NCBI GenBank assembly: GCA_001510575.1
Contig: LNGK01000012.1
Location: 1,013,996-1,077,995, forward strand
Length of the DNA: 64,000 bases
DNA from: Knoxdaviesia capensis
Taxonomy: Eukaryota; Ascomycota; Sordariomycetes; Microascales; Gondwanamycetaceae
Direction: 5' to 3'
The position numbers and the translations under genes are program-made. The notes under the pieces are model-generated. The model did no database searches. It was not told the DNA's origin and saw only the letters and a list, made by a program, of their open reading frames with translations. Shown here one piece after another: positions 58,602 to 64,000 of this stretch (positions are counted from its first letter, which is position 1; every line of letters begins with the position of its first letter).

Positions 58602-61600
58602 CCGAAGTTGGAAAGGTGGCGTTTGCTCCGTGCTGCTCCCTCGCGGCCAATGTTATTCTCATTCAACCCATACCCGATAAATCTGATTCATACTGCTTTC
58701 CGATATTTCTTCCCGTTTCTAACCATGTCCGCCCAGAGCTCAGGTGATGATGGATGGAGTTTTTCAACAGCTACCCCCGACTGTGAACCCTGGCCGCCCG
58801 CTGCCCGCGTGGGGGTTTTCTTTACGGCTGCCAAACGCGAGAGACAGAGAGGAGAAAAATCCCCGGAACCCCAGAGTTCTTGGGGTTTTAAGCTTTCTGT
58901 GGAAACACCGCAAAATTTTCTTTCTTTCGCTCTGTTTTTTGCTTTCGGACTTTGCATCCAGTGTCTCATGAATCCCCCCAAAAGGCCCTTGAACGAGGGA
59001 GGTGAGGGAGAAATTGTGTGGACAGCTACGTGGGGTGTGGGTTATGGAGTGTGACCTCCAACATGCGGTGAGGCTACCACAAATATTGATTGTTGTGTAA
59101 CTCAGGTCTTGCGTCGTCTGTCTTGGAGGTGATCGGACACTTACAGATATGTGTTTGCTTGCTACAGGACACAACCGGCGCAGATGACGTTCTTGTCTAT
59201 TACACGCAAAGTGGGAGACTGTATTTGGGGCTAAATTGGAGGAGGACTTGCTTGGATGGACTGGCACTTGAATCACGGGGCTGACTTTCAACATTTATCT
59301 TTTCAACCAGGTCCCCGGATTCCAGCATGTTTGCTTAAGCACTCCCCCTCTTCGCTTGCTGGCCACACATGCCAGTGCATATCACAAGACTGCAACCTGC
59401 ATCGCACTAAGGTGGGAATGACTGCTGGGGGGGGGGCGTTCCATTCGCGCAGTTTGTCAGGAAACAGCAGCAGAACCTTGGGAAAGCAAAAACCTGGTCT
59501 TGATGAAATAAAGTCCCGGCTTTAGTGGCATTGGTGACAATCTTTTTCGCGATTCCTAGGGTTCGTCGATACTAAAGTTCGAGTCCAAGGTTTAACCCTA
59601 AACAGTTGTCGTGGGGGAGAGGTGGGGCGCGCGGGGGTGGGTGGAAAGGGTTCAACCTTATAATCAGAGAATGGTTTGAACAGCGTTAAAGGTATCGTAT
59701 CGCCAACGACAAGAGAGAGGAGCAAGACACCGGAATTAATATTTTTGGCTACTCCGATACAATCAATTTTCCAAATAGTAAAAGGCCCATAAATGTAGGA
59801 AGGAGAAGGTCTTTTCGTTTGTTTCTGTCGCATCACACAAAACACGGGAAAGCCTCCTCTTTCATAATTATGACGGCATCGCTATGTATTTGAGACTCTT
59901 GGTGTGGAGAGACAACATTTGTGATGTGTCCGACCGTGAGTTTCATTGCTTGTCGCTGTTTCTTTCAACTGCACGAATAGCGGGCTGTGATCGCTGTGTA
60001 TCGCTTTCAGTACGATCAGATGTATTGGCCGGGTGTGGTTCCCCGGCGGTCGGTCACATGAAAACAGTAGTCGTTTGGCTCCGGACAGACCCTGATACAG
60101 CAAGTTGGGCCAATACAAATGGCGGTGGGTTGCAGCACAGAGGGTGTTATCCGTCAATATGTCACCCTCCAAGCCCTCTTTCTTTTTGTTTCTGTGTTAT
60201 CTAACCGCCGATCCATTCTCCACTTTGCCCCGGCGGACATTCACACTTCCATATCACGGCATTCACGAGGCCGCGCCCGGAGGCGTCGCCTGGGGGGTCT
60301 AGTAGATGCCGTGTAACGACCAGCCGCACAGAGATTCAAGCACCATTAGAATGTTCTTGAATAACCGTGGGAGTGTATCTGTTTTCTTATCGCGTGAGAA
60401 TGCACGTAACAGGAGGGGTGGCCTGCAGAAACGACCTCCCTGCGCAGATAACAGCGGGACTGAGCTGGCCCTGGCCCATGCTGAACCCGGTAACAGAGAC
60501 AAAAGAGAAGAAAAGAAAACCAACACCAAGGTGCTGGGAGGCGATAAGTGATAGGTATTTTCGAGTAAAGGCAGCCTGTTTGTCTAGGTGAAGTTTACCG
60601 CTATTTTTGGTGGGCTATAGACACCCAGAAATGCATTGAACTGCAGACTTCTCCCGGATGACCGTTTATCAGTCACTTTTTGCAGTGCGGATGCAGTGTC
60701 CTGGTTCCATGGTCACATCACAGCTACTGCAACCCTTCAGTAAGTGCCTACAGAGACGACACACAACTGACTGTCCACATACCTCCACAACCAGATTCTT
60801 GTCAGACTGCAACCTCCACTACTGCACGGTATGACCCTAGATTGCCTATTCGGGACAGCGGGACAACCCTTAGCACACCAGATATTGGAGGCCAATAGCC
60901 AGAGTTACAGGACAGTAGCACTACTCTCTGTTCCCTGGTAGACATGTATGTGCATATGTGCTGTGATGCCCGGCTTCGGTGATGCTAGAAGCAACGCTTC
61001 ACGCCCCTAGGTTCTCATCCGCTTGTCGGAATGGTGGTAGCGTTCAGGGATTGCTAACACATGCGTGTTCTGAGGTATATGGTCGTGGTCACTTCCGATA
61101 TCTCGCTATTTTTCCCGTATTATTCACCATCACCACCACCACCACCACACCCATTTGTGCTTGCACATCGGCCCATATATGGATGCTTGGCGACGGCGTC
61201 ATGTTGTGCTCCCATACAATACTATGATAGTGCTGCCAGCTGGCCGCCTGTGACAAGACGAGGGTTCAGCCTGTGATTGCACAATTTGTATTGTGCGACG
61301 TCGGAATGCTCTTATCTCGACACTTTGTGGCAATAGTGGTGTGTACTAGGTGGGGGGTTGTTCAACCGAATTTACATTCAGTTAGCCGGAGATAAGTGTA
61401 CAGTTGTATTCGAGGCCGCATGATAGTGTGTCAATCGCGATAGTTTAGGGCCTGGACGTCCGTGTCCTGGCACTCTCAGCTCACCCTTGGCATCGGGTCA
61501 ACATGCCTCTTAAAGCTTCGGGTCTGGACTTCGTCTCATGTGCAGTCACAGCGGGATGCAATGTGATAGCTATCCAAGAGAGCATGTGCTAGCATTTGGG

Positions 61601-64000
61601 AAGACATTCATCGATGTGGGCTGAACCAGCAATGGGCTATTCACACGACCCGTCGGAGCACGTCTATGGGAAGATGCAGAGGAAGGATCCTCCCGGAGGT
61701 GCCAGGTGTCAAGCGTCGGAAGGATTACGAGCGGCCATCACGGGCCGCAGGACGTTAGATCCCCTGTGACGCTGAACATGGAGTGGGGTAAGCAAAGGTG
61801 TATGCCCGTCCATTATATCCGAAGGATACTGGGAGACTCCGTGCCAGAGGTTCGGCATTTCCGGCCACAACTGTTCGGCGTAGTAACGGTGAACCATATG
61901 AGAGGCCTTCTCGTCGTCGATGGGGACCCCGATGATGTAGAAAAGGAAATTTGGCGAACAGCAGGATAGGGGGGTTAATCGCCTCCGATGCAAAACATCA
62001 TTCGCAGTAGTATCATCAAGTGTCTTTCACGAAGTGAGGACCATTAGTATGACTCTTGAAGGCACATATCTTGACCACCCTTCACCCAAAACACTACGTA
62101 GAGGAAGAAAGTGACACAAGCATATCATCGACGGCCTTTGTCGAGACAACGGTCGATAAACTCGCAGCCCCGGTGATTGACCAGCTAGTATCAACTGCCG
62201 AGCCTTCAATGTCTGTCCGTCAGTCCTAGTGGTGTCGGGGCTGCAAACCCCGCACTCCAGAAATGATTGAGCGCCGTCGTTCCGGGCATCGACCATGAAA
62301 CCTCCATTCCCAGTGTCTAGAGCCAAATTTGCCATTCCTAAAGTTCTCGGTGTCCAAACCTCTGCGGACTTCGTCCGTAGTCCTCTGAATGAGAACATTG
62401 CACTTCAGCCGCCACGCCAGGCATGAGAGTATTGGTTGTAGTACGCCATCTCGAAACTAATGCGTCCAGAATACTACCAACGGGACACCTAGGTGGGCGA
62501 GGAATGCTTTTGGAGTTTGGTTCACTTCCGGTCTCCCGTGTTAGTCCCAGTCCGTGATACAAATCGAATATCAATGCCACATTGAAGATCTGGTCGAGAG
62601 ACAGATCTTAGCATTGTAGATGGCGGCAATACGGCTGTCTCTGGATTGACACCAACACGCTGCGTCGACATTTCCTTCGCGCATTCGGTCGGGGTGGATG
62701 GCAAGGCAAAGGGCCACTGGATAACTGACACCGAGCTCAGTTCAAAGCACAGAATATGGGTGCAGGCTGTAAGGACAAGCCACCGATATTGGGAGGCGGT
62801 CATCGGACTCCATGCATTCATAGACCTGAGTGGGCCAGTCCATCGTAGATGCAACGCACATCAGGTACCGATCACGATGTGTGGTGCAGCGGTGCCACCG
62901 AACATTGACATCTGGCCATCCAAGAAGCGAAAGAGGTACGCCGCCATCGCGCTGGATGCAGATGGCATGTTCCTGCAGGAACACAAATTCATGGTTTCAT
63001 ATCTCATGGAAGTCGGTTGCTCCCGCTCCACGTGGCGGAGAGATGGAGGGACGTCCGTCAAACAATCGGCAGCATATCTCCTCCGGATGGGATGCAGTCG
63101 CACTGGACATCCGTCAAATTCCAGTCCTCACTTCACCGCCATGTTCTATGGAGTCTGTCAAAATTACTGTCCCCTGTCATATCCAGAGATTGAGGCAAGT
63201 GAATAATAGCCGGAGGCTATGTTCAGTAGAGACTGTGTTGGAAAACTTACTGGATTGAAAATTGATCGACAAGCCTGTTGGACTGTTGATAATGGATTTG
63301 GAAAGGCGGCATTGAAATTGAGGGAAGCAAGTGACCAAAGGACCACTAGATATGTTTCTCTCAGTGACCTAGTGTTCACTAACAGATATGATGCTAGCGT
63401 TCGGCGGAACGAGAAAAAGAAAATCGAAGGCAATTTCAGACAAAGGAAACTGGCAAGGTCCTCATCCATTCCACACCAAACCAGAGTGGCATACCTTCCT
63501 GGTGTGTAGTGATGATCACACCCTATCATAGCAGGATGATAGTCTCGTAGCACTTCTACAATGGAAGTCCGACGTGTGGTGGTTCCACATAGATTGCTGC
63601 AAAAGATATTGCCACTACTGGAATCTGCGAGCGTGGAGGCGAATGATAGATGTAGTGGAAGATGTTAATTTGGGTTCCCCTTGATCTAGCATCGCCGGCT
63701 ACCGGACACGGATGCCGACGGTCTTGGCAGGCATCTTTGTAGAGGTTGCTATGTGGGCTACTTACCTAGGCGCGGGATTCAATCGGAGCTATGGTAAGCT
63801 AGAATTATCCTTCTGTCGTTTTATCAGCGACTTCGAGGCATGGAATGCTGATGGCGTCAAAAACCGATCAGATTTCTCCCATGAGGCAGCTAGCTGGCAG
63901 AGTAGAGTGGTCTGGGGAAAGGCACAAGAAGACAGACACCGACAAAGAATTTCGTCAATGAAAAACACACAGGTGCGAGCATGTGACACAAGCCCATCGG
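58328..64000. other. Right-end gene-free region
   Basis: No gene supported in 5.7 kb. Simple repeats: a TC run (58573-58601), a G-run near 59430 and a CAC run near 61129. Also a telomere-like AACCCTAAA (59594-59602) and a third copy of the RTTRCCTATTYGGG motif (60841-60854). The longest frame (62646-63206, 186 codons) has no recognisable domain. Base composition is near-even, so heavy RIP is not evident. Confidence 0.5.
58573..58601. repeat. TC dinucleotide microsatellite
   Basis: About 14 uninterrupted TC units. Seen directly. Confidence 0.95.

Noticed and set aside
58211..58666. Frames crossing the N gap
   Set aside because: They depend on undetermined bases and a TC microsatellite.
62646..63206. 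186-codon frame near the right end
   Set aside because: No family resemblance; composition like the surrounding noncoding DNA.
63237..63480. TGTTGG start suggesting a Copia LTR
   Set aside because: No CCAACA end, TATA/CT arrangement or target duplication found downstream.
1..64000. tRNA, 5S rRNA, snRNA genes and CRISPR arrays
   Set aside because: By eye I found no B-box/cloverleaf pair, no 5S core and no regularly spaced repeats. A covariance-model scan would be decisive for the RNAs.

Overview
The window is nuclear DNA from a filamentous ascomycete. The genes carry short introns (57-320 bp) with GT..AG ends and CTRAC-type branch points. Leaders are pyrimidine-rich, and the proteins read like Eurotiomycete orthologues (clathrin heavy chain, vacuolar DapB, Pho80/PREG-like cyclin, Trs130, Swr1). 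Placing it in Eurotiomycetes is inference from protein flavour only; I do not name a species. A 37-base run of N at 58291-58327 marks an assembly gap.

Layout. 1-1977 (+): 3' part of a dipeptidyl aminopeptidase, cut by the window edge. 2331-4393 (-): secreted GMC oxidoreductase. 6369-11922 (+): clathrin heavy chain. 13666-14332 (+): Erv2 sulfhydryl oxidase. 15128-16239 (+): proteasome beta1 subunit with six exons. 16240-21521 is a 5.3 kb stretch without a supported gene, its right part an extremely pyrimidine-rich leader of the Pho80-like cyclin (21522-23508, +). 24547-29887 (-): TRAPP II subunit Trs130, divergent from methylthioribose-1-phosphate isomerase (30710-32038, +), which converges on a secreted M20 peptidase (32250-33566, -). 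36677-38633 (+): 14-TM MFS transporter. 39494-45373 (-): intronless Swr1, divergent from complex I subunit NDUFB8 (46873-47772, +). 51325-53046 (+): an unrecognised AT-hook protein. 54791-55470 (-): a short coiled-coil (SCOC/Slo1-like) protein. From 55471 to 64000 I can support no gene.

The genes do not form one pathway or a secondary-metabolite cluster. They are mostly housekeeping genes: membrane traffic (clathrin, Trs130, SCOC-like), protein folding and turnover (Erv2, beta1, peptidases), methionine salvage (MRI1), phosphate signalling (cyclin), chromatin (Swr1, AT-hook protein) and respiration (NDUFB8). They are separated by unusually long intergenic regions. Those regions repeatedly carry telomere-like AACCCTAA/TTAGGGTT boxes, simple repeats and strand-asymmetric purine/pyrimidine tracts.

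The most interesting items are a 15-nt microexon holding the catalytic threonine of the beta1 subunit, the orphan AT-hook protein, recurrent telo-box motifs in promoters, a triplicated ATATYYGGCCTA element next to a CCAAT box in the Swr1/NDUFB8 intergenic region, and a long pyrimidine-rich leader with a possible 1.37 kb intron ahead of the cyclin.
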